Part shown: piece by piece, positions 7,286-16,099 of the stretch
How positions within the stretch are numbered: the stretch's first letter is position 1
Layout: each line of letters begins with the position of its first letter
Assembly (NCBI GenBank): GCA_027920525.1
Contig: CP115858.1
Span: 3,038,001-3,102,000 of the forward strand
Direction of reading: 5' to 3'
Length of the DNA stretch: 64,000 nucleotides
Source of the DNA: Chryseobacterium daecheongense
GTDB taxonomy: Bacteria > Bacteroidota > Bacteroidia > Flavobacteriales > Weeksellaceae
Made by a program: the position numbers and the translations under genes
The notes under the pieces: model-generated
The model's database searches: none
Told to the model about the DNA's origin: nothing
The model's input: the letters and a program-made list of their open reading frames with translations, nothing else

Positions 7286-9529
7286 ATGAAAACCCGACAG
7301 CAAAGATTATTATTTCTCATCACCCTTTTATCATTCTGTCTGAGCTATGCCCAGGTAAAAATTACAGGAAGGGTAACGTTTAGAAATAAAGGGATTGGTG
7401 AAATAAATGTGACCCTAAAAGGGACTTATGATGGGGCAACTACAGATTCTAACGGAAAATTTTCTTTTGAAACATCAGAAAAAGGAAATCATACACTTTC
7501 TTTTACCCATCCGAAATATAATGATATTGAAAAACAGATTGTTATTGAGAATCAGGATATCTCTGTGGATGCAGAACTGAAAGAGCAGATCAATGAAATC
7601 GATGCAGTAGTAATCTCAGCAGGAGCGATAGAAGCAAGTGATAGGAAAAGAGCAACAGCATTATTAACACCAATCGATATCTACACAACGGCAGGAGCGG
7701 ATGGCCAGATCTCCTCTGCATTAACCTACCTTCCGGGAGTGCAAAAAGTAGGGGAATCCGAGGGTTTATTTATCAGGGGAGGTACCGGAACGGAATCCAG
7801 GATCTTTATGGATGGAAGCCTTATCAATAACTATTTCTCCAGTTCGGTACCAGGTATTGCAGGAAGAGATCGTTTCAATACATCTCTTTTTAAAGGGAAT
7901 GTGTTTTCAAGTGGGGGATATTCAGCTTTGTACGGACAGGCTCTTTCCGGAGTTTTAATGTTGGAAAGTGTAGATCTTCCAGATCAGAGCTCTTATGATT
8001 TCGGGATTTCACCCATCTTCCTGAATGCAGGTTTCCAAAAACTGAGTGGAGATAAGAGCCATTCTTATGGTGCTACTCTGGGATATTCTCTTTTGAGCCT
8101 GATGCAAAAAGTTCTGAATTTCAATACAGATTTTATAGATGCTCCCCAGGGATTTAACGGAGATGCAAATTTCAGGATAAAAACAAAATCAGGAGGATTT
8201 TTAAAGTATTACGGAATGTATGACACAAATAAAATGGGGGTAAGAACAGAAAGTCTTGAACCGGGATCTGATTATGCATTGGTAAGAATAAATGGAAAAA
8301 ATACCTACCATAACCTGTCTTTTAAGCAAAAGTTTGGAAAATATCTTCTGAATACAGGCGCTTCTTATTCTTATAACAGGTCCGACCTGAATTTTTCTGG
8401 AGAGACCAATACTATAGAAACTGATAAAACGCAGCTATTGACAGATGGTAATTATATTAATTTTAAAGCAGTTCTGGAAAGAAAAATTAATAAAATAAGC
8501 GCTGTTCGGGGTGGATTTGAATTGAATAATACTGACGAAAAGCTGAAATTTGAAGAAGTCAATAAACATTATCAGGATCTTATTTCTTCTGTATTTGCAG
8601 AAACAGATCTGGGATTCAGTAATGAGTTTTCAGCTAAAATAGGAATAAGGGCAGAAAATTCTTCTTTTCTAAATAAAAGTAACATTGCTCCCCGTTTTGC
8701 CTTAGCTTATCGCCTGGCAAAAAACTGGACCACCTCATTTGCTTATGGCCTTTTTTACCAGAATCCTGAAAGTAAATACATTAACGGACCAGCACATCTT
8801 GATTTTCAAAAATCACAACATTATATTCTACAGGTTCAAAGAGCATCAGAAGGCAGAAGTTTAAGATTTGAAGCTTTTTATAAAAAATATGACCAGCTTA
8901 TAAAAGTGAGAAACATTGCCAATATTGAGAATCAGAATCAACCGGTCCAGACTGCGATTAATAATGAAGGATTCGGATATGCAAAAGGGTTAGAGCTCTT
9001 CTGGAGGGATAAAAAAACATTTGAAAATATTGACTACTGGATCAGCTATTCTTTTTTGGACTCGAAAAGGGATTTTATGAATTATCCGGTAAGCTTAAAG
9101 CCCAACTTTGCATCAGAACATACCCTTTCAGTAGTGGGTAAAAGATTCATTCCGGAGTGGAAATTAGGAGTCAATCTTTCTTACACCTATGCCAAAGGAC
9201 GCCCGTATTATGATATTGCCACAAAAGATATCAATGGAAATGTGGTTAATTTTACCAGAAATGAAGGAAGGTTGAAAGATTATAATGCTTTAAATTTAAG
9301 TTTTAATTATCTTCCGAATCTGGGTAAAAAAGATGCTAAAGCATTTACTGTTTTTGTATTAAGTATTTCCAATGTGCTCGGAACCAAGAATATGTATGGA
9401 TACAATTTTTCACAGGACGGATCCAGAAGTTCAGCTATTGTCCCACCAATTAATACCTTTGTTTTTGTAGGGGCATTTATCAGCTTTGGAGTAGACAAAA
9501 CACAGGATGCCATCAATAATAACTTATAA
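7286..9529 (+). CDS. TonB-dependent outer-membrane receptor
   Basis: 747 residues from the ATG at 7286; the longer TTG start at 7265 overlaps the minus-7 box and is rejected. A signal peptide ending in SYAQ is followed by a carboxypeptidase-regulatory-like domain (about residues 24-105), the plug (ISSALTYLPGVQ, FIRGGTGTESRIFMDG) and a 22-strand-type barrel ending in alternating aromatic residues. It imports an unknown ligand across the outer membrane using ExbB/ExbD/TonB energy. It is shorter than SusC proteins and has no SusD-like gene beside it. The secreted TPR-like protein 80 bases downstream is the likely operon partner. The promoter carries candidate LytTR repeats. Confidence 0.9.
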   Translation: MKTRQQRLLFLITLLSFCLSYAQVKITGRVTFRNKGIGEINVTLKGTYDGATTDSNGKFSFETSEKGNHTLSFTHPKYNDIEKQIVIENQDISVDAELKEQINEIDAVVISAGAIEASDRKRATALLTPIDIYTTAGADGQISSALTYLPGVQKVGESEGLFIRGGTGTESRIFMDGSLINNYFSSSVPGIAGRDRFNTSLFKGNVFSSGGYSALYGQALSGVLMLESVDLPDQSSYDFGISPIFLNAGFQKLSGDKSHSYGATLGYSLLSLMQKVLNFNTDFIDAPQGFNGDANFRIKTKSGGFLKYYGMYDTNKMGVRTESLEPGSDYALVRINGKNTYHNLSFKQKFGKYLLNTGASYSYNRSDLNFSGETNTIETDKTQLLTDGNYINFKAVLERKINKISAVRGGFELNNTDEKLKFEEVNKHYQDLISSVFAETDLGFSNEFSAKIGIRAENSSFLNKSNIAPRFALAYRLAKNWTTSFAYGLFYQNPESKYINGPAHLDFQKSQHYILQVQRASEGRSLRFEAFYKKYDQLIKVRNIANIENQNQPVQTAINNEGFGYAKGLELFWRDKKTFENIDYWISYSFLDSKRDFMNYPVSLKPNFASEHTLSVVGKRFIPEWKLGVNLSYTYAKGRPYYDIATKDINGNVVNFTRNEGRLKDYNALNLSFNYLPNLGKKDAKAFTVFVLSISNVLGTKNMYGYNFSQDGSRSSAIVPPINTFVFVGAFISFGVDKTQDAINNNL

Positions 9530-9609
9530 TAAATAACGAAAGGGAACATCCTACTGATGAAATACATACCTTTCAGTACATAAAACGAACACTAAAAAAT
9601 TAAGAAACA

Positions 9610-10260
9610 ATGAAAAAGTATTTATTAAGTTTTGCTTTAGTTTGCATGAGCCTAACTGCTTTTGCTCAGTCTGATTACGAAAAAATAATGTCTGAAAAGA
9701 TCGCAAAGATCGAAACCTGCAAAACGCCAGAAGATTTCCAGGCATTAGCAAATGATTTCCAAAGGATAGAAAGTAAGGAAAGCGGGAAATGGCTACCAAG
9801 CTATTATGCTGCTTTTTCTTATATCCAGAAGGGTAGGGTAATGATGAGAGAAGGAAAAAACCAGGATCTGGATGAGGTGGCTAACCAGGCAGAAAAGCAT
9901 CTTGCGAACGCACAGAATCTTGCGGGCGCCGATAATGCAGAGATTCATTTATTAAGAAAAATGACTTATTCTTTAAGAATGATGGTCAATCCCCAGCAAA
10001 GGTATATGACAGACGGAATGAAGGCTGCTGAAGAACTTCAAATCGCTGAAAAGCTAGATCCGGGAAATCCCAGAATAGCTCTGATAAAAGCGGAAGATAC
10101 TTATTTCACTCCGGAACAATACGGAGGAAGTAAAACAAAAGGCCTCGAAATGTTCAAGAAATCATTGGAGCAGTACAATGCTTACAAGCCAAAATCTTCC
10201 ATGGATCCTAACTGGGGAAGAGGAGAGGCAGAATATTTTATAAGCCAGCCCGTAAAATAA
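9610..10260 (+). CDS. Secreted TPR-like protein, partner of the TonB receptor
   Basis: 216 residues with a clear signal peptide (MKKYLLSFALV to AFAQ). The mature part is helical, with segments spaced like tetratricopeptide repeats (KWLPSYYAAFSYIQKG, AEKHLANAQNLAG, ALIKAEDTYFT), so it is probably a periplasmic helical-repeat protein. I do not recognise a named family. It starts 80 bases after the receptor stop with no terminator between, so they are probably co-transcribed. A single TTTCAGT half-site lies just upstream (9571-9577). A strong terminator follows it. Confidence 0.75.
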   Translation: MKKYLLSFALVCMSLTAFAQSDYEKIMSEKIAKIETCKTPEDFQALANDFQRIESKESGKWLPSYYAAFSYIQKGRVMMREGKNQDLDEVANQAEKHLANAQNLAGADNAEIHLLRKMTYSLRMMVNPQQRYMTDGMKAAEELQIAEKLDPGNPRIALIKAEDTYFTPEQYGGSKTKGLEMFKKSLEQYNAYKPKSSMDPNWGRGEAEYFISQPVK

Positions 10261-10275
10261 CAGCCTATAAAAGAA

Positions 10276-10308
10276 AATAAAGTCTTCCCGATTCAGGAAG
10301 ACTTTATT
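10276..10308 (+). terminator. Intrinsic terminator after the receptor operon
   Basis: Perfect 13-base arms, AATAAAGTCTTCC (10276-10288) and its complement (10296-10308), loop CGATTCA. The T tract is short. Confidence 0.75.
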
Positions 10309-10316
10309 GTTGCCTT

Positions 10317-10382
10317 TCAGTAAAGGAAATTGACGGTTCAGTGAAAAATAATTTTTGGTACATTTATTATCCGCTAATTTTG
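10317..10382 (+). promoter_or_regulatory. Kinase promoter with two TCAGT repeats (candidate LytTR site)
   Basis: TCAGT at 10317-10321 and 10338-10342 (21-base period), minus-33 TTTG at 10354-10357, and minus-7 TAATTTTG at 10375-10382. The stretch ACGGTTCAG agrees at eight of nine positions with the general LytTR half-site consensus as I recall it. Confidence 0.6.
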
Positions 10383-10399
10383 AACCAAGAAATAAACTC

Positions 10400-11731
10400 A
10401 TGAAACGCAAAAACCTTATTGTTCTGCTTTGGGTAACCATAGGAACGGCATTATTCTTCTTCCTGTTTTTTACAAAGGAGAAGACCATTGACAATCTAAT
10501 GCTTTCCTTTCTTATTTCTGGTCTTTATTCTTTTGTGCTGGGGATGGGGAATGGCATGCTCAATGATTATTTAAATAAAAAGGTTCCATGGTCTGAAGCT
10601 ACCACCAAAAGAGCCGTTATAAGCGTTATTTCGATCCTTATAGCCAATATTATTCTCGTCTATATTTGCAATTACATCAATTTTGTTCTTTTCCAGAAAG
10701 ATGCAACGTCAGAAGAGTTCTTTTCTGGGAAATATAATTTCATCAACTGGTTCATGGTGAATATTGCTCTTCTTATCTCAGCTTTTCTTCATGCCAGGGG
10801 TTTCATGGAAGAGCTCAAAAAAACTTCTAAAAAAGAAGTGGTAGAACAGAAATTGATTGCAAAATCTGCCAATGCACAGTTTGAAACCCTTAAAAATCAG
10901 CTCGATCCTCATTTTCTTTTTAATTCATTAAATGTACTAAGTGCCCTGATTGATGAAAATCCAAAGCAGGCACAGAAGTTTACAGCTTCTATGTCAAAGA
11001 TTTACCGCTATGTACTGGAGCAAAAAGATAAAGAACTTGTTACTGTAGAAGATGAAATAGAATTTGCAAAAACATACTGCGAATTGCTGAAAACAAGGTT
11101 TGAGGACAGTGTAGATTTTATTTTTGATGTCCGGAAAGAAGATTACAGGAGGTATGTCGTTCCGCTTTCTCTTCAATTGCTTCTTGAAAACTGTATCAAG
11201 CATAATTTTGCAACCTCTTCAAAACCATTGATCATAAAAGTTTTTTCGGAGAATGATACACTTTGTATTGAAAATAATCTGCAGGTTCGGGAACAGATTA
11301 AAGAAAGTGCCGGAATTGGACTTGCCAATATTGTACAAAGGTACTCACTGCTGACCAAAAGAAATGTTTTTATTGAGAAATCGGATGATTATTTTAAAGT
11401 GAAACTTCCGGTTCTATCAGATAAACCGAACGTTGTCAGTATTAAACCTGAAGATGAAGATAAGGCCTATAAAAAAGCTCAGAAAAGAGTAAAAGAGATC
11501 AAAGGATTCTATGCCAATCTTATTTCATACTGCCTTGTTATTTCCTTTTTAATCTTTATCAATCTTTATACTCAGAGCCGTTATCATTGGTTTTGGTGGC
11601 CACTCCTGGGTTGGGGATTTGGTGTTGCCTCTCATGCCTTCCAGGTATTCGGCATTGGAGAATCCTGGCAGGAAAAGAAAATTCAGGAAATTATGGATAA
11701 ACAAAAAAACAAAAACAATGGAAACGTTTGA
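10400..11731 (+). CDS. LytS-type sensor histidine kinase with C-terminal 2TM domain
   Basis: 443 residues from ATG 10400; the earlier in-frame TTG lies in the promoter. Four N-terminal membrane segments (about 6-24, 32-51, 72-92, 118-134) lead to a His_kinase domain with phospho-acceptor H171 in LDPHFLFNSLN, an ATP-binding region with LLLENCIKHN and GIGLANIVQRY, and a C-terminal 2TM domain (about 355-440; FWWPLLGWGFGVASHA). The last 14 bases overlap the next 2TM gene. The LytTR regulator at 13519 is the obvious partner. The 2TM domain has no assigned role and may set dimerisation or signal input. Confidence 0.92.
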   Translation: MKRKNLIVLLWVTIGTALFFFLFFTKEKTIDNLMLSFLISGLYSFVLGMGNGMLNDYLNKKVPWSEATTKRAVISVISILIANIILVYICNYINFVLFQKDATSEEFFSGKYNFINWFMVNIALLISAFLHARGFMEELKKTSKKEVVEQKLIAKSANAQFETLKNQLDPHFLFNSLNVLSALIDENPKQAQKFTASMSKIYRYVLEQKDKELVTVEDEIEFAKTYCELLKTRFEDSVDFIFDVRKEDYRRYVVPLSLQLLLENCIKHNFATSSKPLIIKVFSENDTLCIENNLQVREQIKESAGIGLANIVQRYSLLTKRNVFIEKSDDYFKVKLPVLSDKPNVVSIKPEDEDKAYKKAQKRVKEIKGFYANLISYCLVISFLIFINLYTQSRYHWFWWPLLGWGFGVASHAFQVFGIGESWQEKKIQEIMDKQKNKNNGNV

Positions 11732-12023
11732 TGAAAATGATATTCGGTATCAGCAGGCTAAAAAACAGGTAGAGAGACTAAGAGGATTTTATGCTCATTT
11801 ATTCTCTTACATTGGTGTAAATATTATAATTGCTTATTTCAATTATTCCAACCTGGACCCGGGAGAAAGCTATTTCCAGTTTAAAAACTTCTTTACAGCG
11901 ATATTCTGGGGAGTAGGACTTATCGCTCATGCACTTTCTGTTTTTCTGCCAAGAATGGACTTTGCTAAAAAATGGGAAGAGAAGAAGATCAGGGAGCTGA
12001 TGAACAAGGATAAAAAATTGTAA
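11718..12023 (+). CDS. Stand-alone 2TM-domain protein
   Basis: 101 residues beginning at ATG 11718, inside the last codons of the kinase gene, so translation is probably coupled. It is essentially one 2TM domain: a charged N-terminal helix (RYQQAKKQVERLRGFYAHL), two hydrophobic helices, then WEEKKIRELMNKD. The same layout forms the C-terminus of the kinase, which suggests it pairs with the kinase in the membrane. Function unknown. Confidence 0.85.
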   Translation: METFDENDIRYQQAKKQVERLRGFYAHLFSYIGVNIIIAYFNYSNLDPGESYFQFKNFFTAIFWGVGLIAHALSVFLPRMDFAKKWEEKKIRELMNKDKKL

Positions 12024-12078
12024 AATCGCTAAAAGCGAATCGTCATTTTGCTACTTTTAAGAATAAAAACAATAACAA

Positions 12079-12642
12079 ATGAATCTACAAATCTTATTTT
12101 ACGCTTCTATGGCAGTCTGGTTTCTTAGTGAAATCATCTATAAACAAAAATTGAAATCAGCAGATAAGGATCAGAAAAAAGATCAATCCACTCTCAGTAT
12201 TCTTTGGATAGTTATCATCTTTTCAATCGGAAGTGCTGTTATGGTGTCTCATATATCTGATTTTGTGATTACAGATTCAGTCTGGATTGTATATACCGGC
12301 CAGGCCCTCATTATCATTGGAATTGTATGCCGGTATCTTATCATCAGGTCTTTAGGTAAATATTTTACTGTAGATGTGACAATACGGGAAGATCATAAAA
12401 TTAAAAAAGACGGGCTTTATCATTATGTGAGACATCCCTCCTATACTTTTGCATTGTTAACTTTCCTGGGACTAGGCTTATATCTAAATAACTGGATTTC
12501 CTTTGCCCTGGCGTTTATTCCTCCATGTATAGCATTTAGTTCCAGGATTAAAATAGAGGAACAGGTGCTCATTGGACAGTTTGGTGATGATTATATACAA
12601 TACAGGAAAGCAACAAAAAAGCTTATTCCATTTATTTATTAA
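12079..12642 (+). CDS. Isoprenylcysteine carboxylmethyltransferase-like membrane protein
   Basis: 187 residues with about five membrane segments. The C-terminal half has the ICMT/PEMT-family signature: RSLGKYFTVDV, VRHPSYT and EEQVLIGQFGDDYIQY. Bacterial members are SAM-dependent methyltransferases of mostly unknown substrate; prenylated CAAX proteins are not expected here. It sits within the 2TM/kinase/LytTR group, and a TACTTTTA box near 12051-12058 could give it its own promoter. The link to the signalling genes is by position only. Confidence 0.85.
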   Translation: MNLQILFYASMAVWFLSEIIYKQKLKSADKDQKKDQSTLSILWIVIIFSIGSAVMVSHISDFVITDSVWIVYTGQALIIIGIVCRYLIIRSLGKYFTVDVTIREDHKIKKDGLYHYVRHPSYTFALLTFLGLGLYLNNWISFALAFIPPCIAFSSRIKIEEQVLIGQFGDDYIQYRKATKKLIPFIY

Positions 12643-12737
12643 TAATAAAAATACGGAATGATAAAATGCTGAATAAAATAAAGTTTGCTACTTAGAAGAC
12701 TATAATTAAGGAAAAGACTGATAAGTAATCCAGATAA

Positions 12738-12770
12738 AAAAATCCCGATTTCAATTGAGTCGGGATTTTT
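12738..12770 (+). terminator. Intrinsic terminator between methyltransferase and 2TM gene pair
   Basis: AAAAATCCCGA (12738-12748) pairs with TCGGGATTTTT (12760-12770); symmetrical A/T tails make it usable from both sides. Confidence 0.85.
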
Positions 12771-12775
12771 GCTAC

Positions 12776-12842
12776 TCAGAAGGGATATTCGACGACTCAG
12801 TAAGATATAGTTGATTTGAAGGTGGTTTTCGTGATACATTTG
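12776..12842 (+). promoter_or_regulatory. 2TM-operon promoter with TCAG repeats (candidate LytTR site)
   Basis: TCAGA at 12776-12780 and TCAGT at 12797-12801 (21-base period), minus-33 TTTG at 12815-12818, minus-7 TACATTTG at 12835-12842, then 33 bases to the ATG. The repeat-to-box distance equals that in front of the receptor gene. Confidence 0.6.
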
Positions 12843-12875
12843 ATTCAAGAAAATAAATAATCAAAATTCAATAGT

Positions 12876-13175
12876 ATGGAAACATTATCATTCGACAAGG
12901 AAAATCTGACTTATAAAAAAGCAGTAAGACGGGTAAAAGAATTAAAGGCATTCTATGGGAATCTGACTTCCTATTGTTTAGTAATCCCATTTTTATTTGT
13001 TTTAAACCTTTTAACATCACCTGACCACTTGTGGTTCTATTGGCCGATGCTTGGATGGGGAATAGGTATTATTGTTCATGCCATAAACGTCTTTGGAATA
13101 GGGAAAGAATGGGAGGAGAGAAAAATAAAAGAATTAATGGAAACAGGCAAAAGAAATCATGGAAAAGTACTTTAA
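12876..13175 (+). CDS. Stand-alone 2TM-domain protein
   Basis: 99 residues, very similar in layout to the kinase C-terminus: YKKAVRRVKELKAFYGNL, a first membrane helix, FYWPMLGWGIGIIVHAINVFG as the turn and second helix, then WEERKIKELM. It begins a new transcription unit after the terminator at 12738-12770. Its last 17 bases overlap the next 2TM gene, indicating coupled translation. Role unknown; a membrane partner or modulator of the kinase is the natural inference. Confidence 0.85.
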   Translation: METLSFDKENLTYKKAVRRVKELKAFYGNLTSYCLVIPFLFVLNLLTSPDHLWFYWPMLGWGIGIIVHAINVFGIGKEWEERKIKELMETGKRNHGKVL

Positions 13176-13455
13176 TAAAAATACAATGGAATATAGCCAG
13201 GCCTACGAACGCGTAAAAAGATTGAAGAGTTTTTATAAAAGCCTTGCATGGTATTGCGTTATCGCAGGGATTTTGTTTTTCAATGATTATTTTGAGCACG
13301 GAACAATTGATTTTTCTCCTTTTCATGGATCGATCCTTTTGCTTATTTGGGGAATAATATTAGCTATGAAAGCAGTCAGGCTATTTATTTTTGACTCCGA
13401 ATGGGAACAAAGAACCTTAGACAAGCAACTTCATAAGGGTAAGCCGAAAATATAG
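13159..13455 (+). CDS. Stand-alone 2TM-domain protein, divergent copy
   Basis: 98 residues. The N-terminal helix (YSQAYERVKRLKSFYKSL), two hydrophobic helices and the charged tail (EWEQRTLDKQLHKG) follow the 2TM plan, but the loop between the helices differs from the other copies and lacks the GWG motif. It overlaps the preceding 2TM gene by 17 bases and is followed after 63 bases by the LytTR regulator. Confidence 0.82.
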   Translation: MEKYFNKNTMEYSQAYERVKRLKSFYKSLAWYCVIAGILFFNDYFEHGTIDFSPFHGSILLLIWGIILAMKAVRLFIFDSEWEQRTLDKQLHKGKPKI

Positions 13456-13518
13456 TTCAAAACCGGATTCTTTTATCTACTTTTAATGCTTTAATTTGAA
13501 AAACTAAAACCGTTATTT

Positions 13519-14262
13519 ATGATCAAAACTGTCATCATTGAAGATGAAAAACCAGCTTCAAGAAAATTGGAGCGGATGTTGAGCATATTTCCTGATATAC
13601 AGGTAATTGCAAAAATAGAATCGGTAGAAGAAGGTCTTTCTTGGTTTTCTGAAAATGAACATCCGCAACTGATCTTTTCAGACATTGTTTTAGGAGATGG
13701 ATTGTCTTTTGATATTTTTGAAAAAGTTCCATCAAAAGGATTCATCATCTATACGACGGCTTTTGATCAATATACTCTTAAAGCCTTTAAACTGAACAGT
13801 ATTGATTACTTATTAAAACCAATTCTGGAAGAAGACCTGGCAGGAGCTATAGATAAATTTAAATCTTTTCTTCCTTCCGGGAACCCGGTTAGTTCTGAAG
13901 AAATTAAACAGCTGATAAAAAAGGACAAATCCACCCTTTCCAGAATTTTGGTCAAAATAGGATATAACCTGAAAATTATTCAGACCAATGAGGTAAGTTG
14001 TTTTTTCAGTGAAAATAAGATTGTCTACCTTCAGACACGGGAAAGAACATACCCTTCAGATTTTACACTTGATGAACTGGAAGAGATATTGGATGAGAAA
14101 AAATTCTTCCGTGTGAACAGGCAATTTATCGTTAACTCTGATTATATCAAAAATATTCATACTTCTCCAAATTATAAGGTTGATCTGGAATTCCAGCCGG
14201 GAGAGGAAATTACGGTAAGCCGGGATCGTGTGAAAGATTTTAAAGAGTGGTTGGTAGGCTAA
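13519..14262 (+). CDS. LytTR-type response regulator
   Basis: 247 residues. The receiver domain (1-125) has the acidic pocket IIEDE, phospho-acceptor D55 (FSDIVLGDG), the switch Thr in YTTAFDQY and the lysine in YLLKPI. A LytTR DNA-binding domain follows (about 145-245; FRVNRQFIVNSDYIKNI). Such regulators bind paired 9-base direct repeats about 21 bases apart and bend DNA. Matching repeats lie at three promoters in this island, so it probably controls the receptor, the kinase and the 2TM pair. A TACTTTTA box 20-30 bases upstream may give it a separate promoter. Confidence 0.93.
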   Translation: MIKTVIIEDEKPASRKLERMLSIFPDIQVIAKIESVEEGLSWFSENEHPQLIFSDIVLGDGLSFDIFEKVPSKGFIIYTTAFDQYTLKAFKLNSIDYLLKPILEEDLAGAIDKFKSFLPSGNPVSSEEIKQLIKKDKSTLSRILVKIGYNLKIIQTNEVSCFFSENKIVYLQTRERTYPSDFTLDELEEILDEKKFFRVNRQFIVNSDYIKNIHTSPNYKVDLEFQPGEEITVSRDRVKDFKEWLVG

Positions 14263-14469
14263 AATAAAAGATTTTGATATTCAGTTATCAATATTAACTA
14301 TTTGTAATCTATTAGGTTAGAATTAGTGTCTTCAAGTTGTTTGATATGAGGAGACAAGACGCCACTACCAATTGGAAAGCTATTTGAGCCAGGTTGAAAT
14401 TTCTTCTTTGAAGAATTTTGAATAGATCAATAAGCTCTTATATTAAAAACTAATACATGTACTTATAAA

Positions 14470-14532
14470 ATGCAATTCATGGAATTTTTATTCTGGATTC
14501 TTAAGTTCTTCGTTGATATTTTTTATCCTTAA
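14470..14532 (+). CDS. Possible 20-residue hydrophobic peptide
   Basis: ATG at 14470, TAA at 14530. The product is rich in Phe, Trp, Leu and Ile (core FLFWILKFFVDIF) and would span a membrane. It resembles type I toxin peptides only in size and hydrophobicity; no antitoxin RNA is evident. Short ORFs of this size arise by chance in AT-rich DNA. Confidence 0.15.
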   Translation: MQFMEFLFWILKFFVDIFYP

Positions 14533-14628
14533 AATACAACGTTGATTTTAAATAAAGGCAATGATTTATAATGGATTATATTAAATCAATTAAACAATTT
14601 TCTTAATACTCATTTCCTCAAACAAAAG

Positions 14629-14659
14629 ATAAACCCGAAACAAAGTGCTCCGGGTTTAT
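14629..14659 (-). terminator. Terminator stem downstream of mnmA
   Basis: ATAAACCCG (14629-14637) pairs with CGGGTTTAT (14651-14659); on the minus strand it is followed by CTTTTGTTT. It lies 52 bases after the mnmA stop. Confidence 0.6.
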
Positions 14660-14711
14660 TATATACTGTTTTGTTTTAATTTTTGGTGAGTATCCTAAAA
14701 ATCATTTTATA

Positions 14712-15899
14712 TTATGCAATAACTCCGCTTCCTATCAATTCATCCTCCATATACCATGATGCAAACTGTCCTTCAGCAATTGCAGACTGCAGATTTTCAA
14801 ATTCTATATAAAAAGCATCTTCAAACTGGTATAGCGTAGCCTTTTGAAGAGGCTGTCTGTATCGGAACCTGGCCATTACTTCCATGGATTCACCATTGGA
14901 AAGTCTTAGGTCCTCTCTCACCCAATGAAGTTCAGGATTATTTATTTTTAAAGCTTTTTTATGCAGTCCGGGGAAGCTATGACCTTCTCCTACGAAAATA
15001 ATATTGTTTTCGATGTCTCTGGATACGATAAAACAGCTTTCTTTATGTCCGCCTATACCAAGCCCCTTACTTTGGCCGATCGTGAAAAATTGAGCTCCCT
15101 GATGCTTTCCGATTACCTTTCCGTCAGATTTTTTATAACTGATCTTTTGTGATAAATACTGGAGTTCTTCTTCCTTCGAGGAAAATGAAGGCTTTTCTTT
15201 CGAAAATAAAGGAGAATCGCTGAAAATTTCTACAATTTCACCTTCTTTTGGCTTGAGTTGCTGCTGTAAAAACTGAGGAAGACTTACTTTACCTATAAAA
15301 CATAGTCCCTGAGAGTCCTTTTTATCCGCTGTTACCAGCCCAATTTCTTTTGCGATTTCCCTAACTTCGGGTTTTGTAAGTTCACCAATAGGAAACAAAG
15401 CCTTAGATAATTGATCCTGACTCAGCTGACAAAGGAAATAGGATTGGTCCTTGTTGTTATCTTTACCTGCCAGTAAATGAAAAATTTCCTTTCCGTTTTC
15501 ATCAAAAGTTGAGGTTACCCTGGCATAATGTCCTGTCGCAACTTTATCCGCGCCCAAAGACATTGCTGTTTTCATAAAAACATCAAATTTAACCTCTCTG
15601 TTGCATAGTACGTCAGGATTCGGGGTTCTCCCTTTTTCATATTCTGCAAACATGTAATCGACGATACGTTCCTTATAAAGATCACTCATATCAATAACCT
15701 GGAATGGTATTCCAAGCTTCTGAGCTACCATTAACGCGTCATTACTGTCCTCTATCCAGGGACATTCATCTTCTAATGTTACGGAAGCATCATTCCAGTT
15801 CCTCATAAACAAAGCCACTACTTCATGCCCTTGCTGTTGCAGCAAATAGGCTGTAACGCTAGAATCTACACCTCCGGAGAGGCCTACTACTATTTTCAT
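14712..15899 (-). CDS. mnmA: tRNA-specific 2-thiouridylase MnmA
   Basis: 395 residues, slightly longer than the E. coli enzyme. It thiolates U34 of Lys, Glu and Gln tRNAs using ATP and a sulfur relay. The PP-loop SGGVDSS is at residues 8-14. The catalytic cysteines are in [11 protein letters not shown] and DSQGLCFIG, and a C-terminal beta-barrel domain completes it. An insertion of charged residues follows [17 protein letters not shown]. Single gene with its own promoter and terminator. Confidence 0.96.
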   Translation of the reverse strand: MKIVVGLSGGVDSSVTAYLLQQQGHEVVALFMRNWNDASVTLEDECPWIEDSNDALMVAQKLGIPFQVIDMSDLYKERIVDYMFAEYEKGRTPNPDVLCNREVKFDVFMKTAMSLGADKVATGHYARVTSTFDENGKEIFHLLAGKDNNKDQSYFLCQLSQDQLSKALFPIGELTKPEVREIAKEIGLVTADKKDSQGLCFIGKVSLPQFLQQQLKPKEGEIVEIFSDSPLFSKEKPSFSSKEEELQYLSQKISYKKSDGKVIGKHQGAQFFTIGQSKGLGIGGHKESCFIVSRDIENNIIFVGEGHSFPGLHKKALKINNPELHWVREDLRLSNGESMEVMARFRYRQPLQKATLYQFEDAFYIEFENLQSAIAEGQFASWYMEDELIGSGVIA

Positions 15900-15949
15900 T
15901 GTATTTCAATTTTACGAAACTCTTAACGGGAGTTCTTAGTTTGATCCGG

Positions 15950-15977
15950 CAAAAATACAACTAAAAAGATTCGCAAA
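15950..15977 (-). promoter_or_regulatory. Promoter of mnmA
   Basis: On the minus strand: TTTG (from CAAA at 15974-15977), 16 bases, TATTTTTG (from 15950-15957). Leader of about 45 bases. Confidence 0.5.
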
Positions 15978-16099
15978 AAAAACATAATTTTAAGCATTGA
16001 TAAAAACGATGGTAATGTAGAATCCCGGAATTTTAAGGAATTATGGGTTCGCAGGAAAGCAATTGCATATTATCTTTATTAATAATTAAATATCAGAGT

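Larger units (their letters stand above)
14263..14711. other. 449-base intergenic region with no firm gene
   Basis: AT-rich gap between the LytTR regulator and mnmA. I see no family-recognisable reading frame. It holds a possible 20-residue hydrophobic ORF (14470-14532) and the terminator stem at 14629-14659. Confidence 0.5.

Noticed and set aside
14330..14450. Possible transposase remnant after the LytTR gene
   Set aside because: Both strands give only fragments of about 15-40 codons without any transposase motif or terminal repeat.
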